The notes below the pieces were generated by a model that saw nothing but the letters and a program-made list of their open reading frames with translations, was not told the origin of the DNA and made no database searches. A stretch of 5,732 bases of DNA, taken from contig JAOZRF010000210.1 of the NCBI GenBank assembly GCA_029940245.1, positions 1 to 5,732 of the forward strand. The letters are read 5' to 3'. Below are positions 5,710-5,732 of this stretch, piece after piece. Position 1 is the stretch's first letter. The number at the start of each line of letters is the position of its first letter. The stretch comes from Desulfobacula sp. (GTDB taxonomy: Bacteria > Desulfobacterota > Desulfobacteria > Desulfobacterales > Desulfobacteraceae). Position numbers and translations under genes: made by a program.

Positions 5710-5732
5710 AATGCAATAATGCAATAATGCAA
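5710..5732. repeat. 8-bp tandem repeat (AATGCAAT), running off the window edge
   Basis: Two full AATGCAAT units (5710-5717, 5718-5725) and seven bases of a third (5726-5732) lie at the right edge, so the copy number is unknown. It follows an A/T-rich stretch (5671-5709) with no gene signal. It may belong to the same repeat element as the GACGGGGTCA units upstream. Confidence 0.7.

Noticed and set aside
5681..5732. Sigma-70 promoter for the - strand operon (TTGATA or TTGCAT boxes)
   Set aside because: Individual boxes resemble -35 elements, but no matching -10 box lies at 16-18 nt spacing. In such A/T-rich sequence single hexamers are not meaningful.

Overview
The window looks like chromosomal DNA of a Gram-negative anaerobe of the Desulfobacterota (Desulfobacteraceae-like). 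This is inferred from the TAXI-type TRAP transporter with a fused permease followed by a universal stress protein gene, the moderate-to-low GC with A/T-rich codon third positions, and a GGGGTCAGGCTTG-type repeat at the right edge that I recall from such genomes. No rRNA, tRNA, CRISPR array or complete insertion sequence is visible. No gene-free stretch exceeds 300 bases.

Left half, + strand (2-3686): a three-gene unit. It starts with a secreted TAXI-family TRAP solute-binding protein, whose ATG is the second base of the window, so its promoter is not seen. A 96-nt gap follows that holds a perfect 17-bp hairpin. Next come a fused DctQM-type TRAP permease of 696 aa and, 22 nt later, a universal stress protein with a TTG start and a strong Shine-Dalgarno. 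Together they form a Na+- or H+-coupled uptake system for an unknown organic anion, with a USP-domain protein as a possible regulator. The hairpin probably sets a high binding protein to permease ratio.

Right half, - strand (5583 down to 3740): a convergent two-gene operon. The first gene encodes an ATP-grasp ligase related to D-Ala-D-Ala ligases but lacking, by eye, the residues that define a true Ddl. The second, 11 nt downstream and with its Shine-Dalgarno overlapping the first gene's stop codon, encodes an N-formylglutamate amidohydrolase-family metallohydrolase. An amide-forming ligase beside an amide-cleaving hydrolase, with no histidine-degradation or peptidoglycan genes nearby, is the most intriguing part of the window and could be a small uncharacterised amide/peptide metabolic system.

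Between the two units (3687-3739) there is only a short convergent spacer with an inverted repeat. The right edge (5623-5732) holds the 5' leader of the ligase operon, a 14-bp tandem direct repeat, and an 8-bp tandem repeat running off the window.
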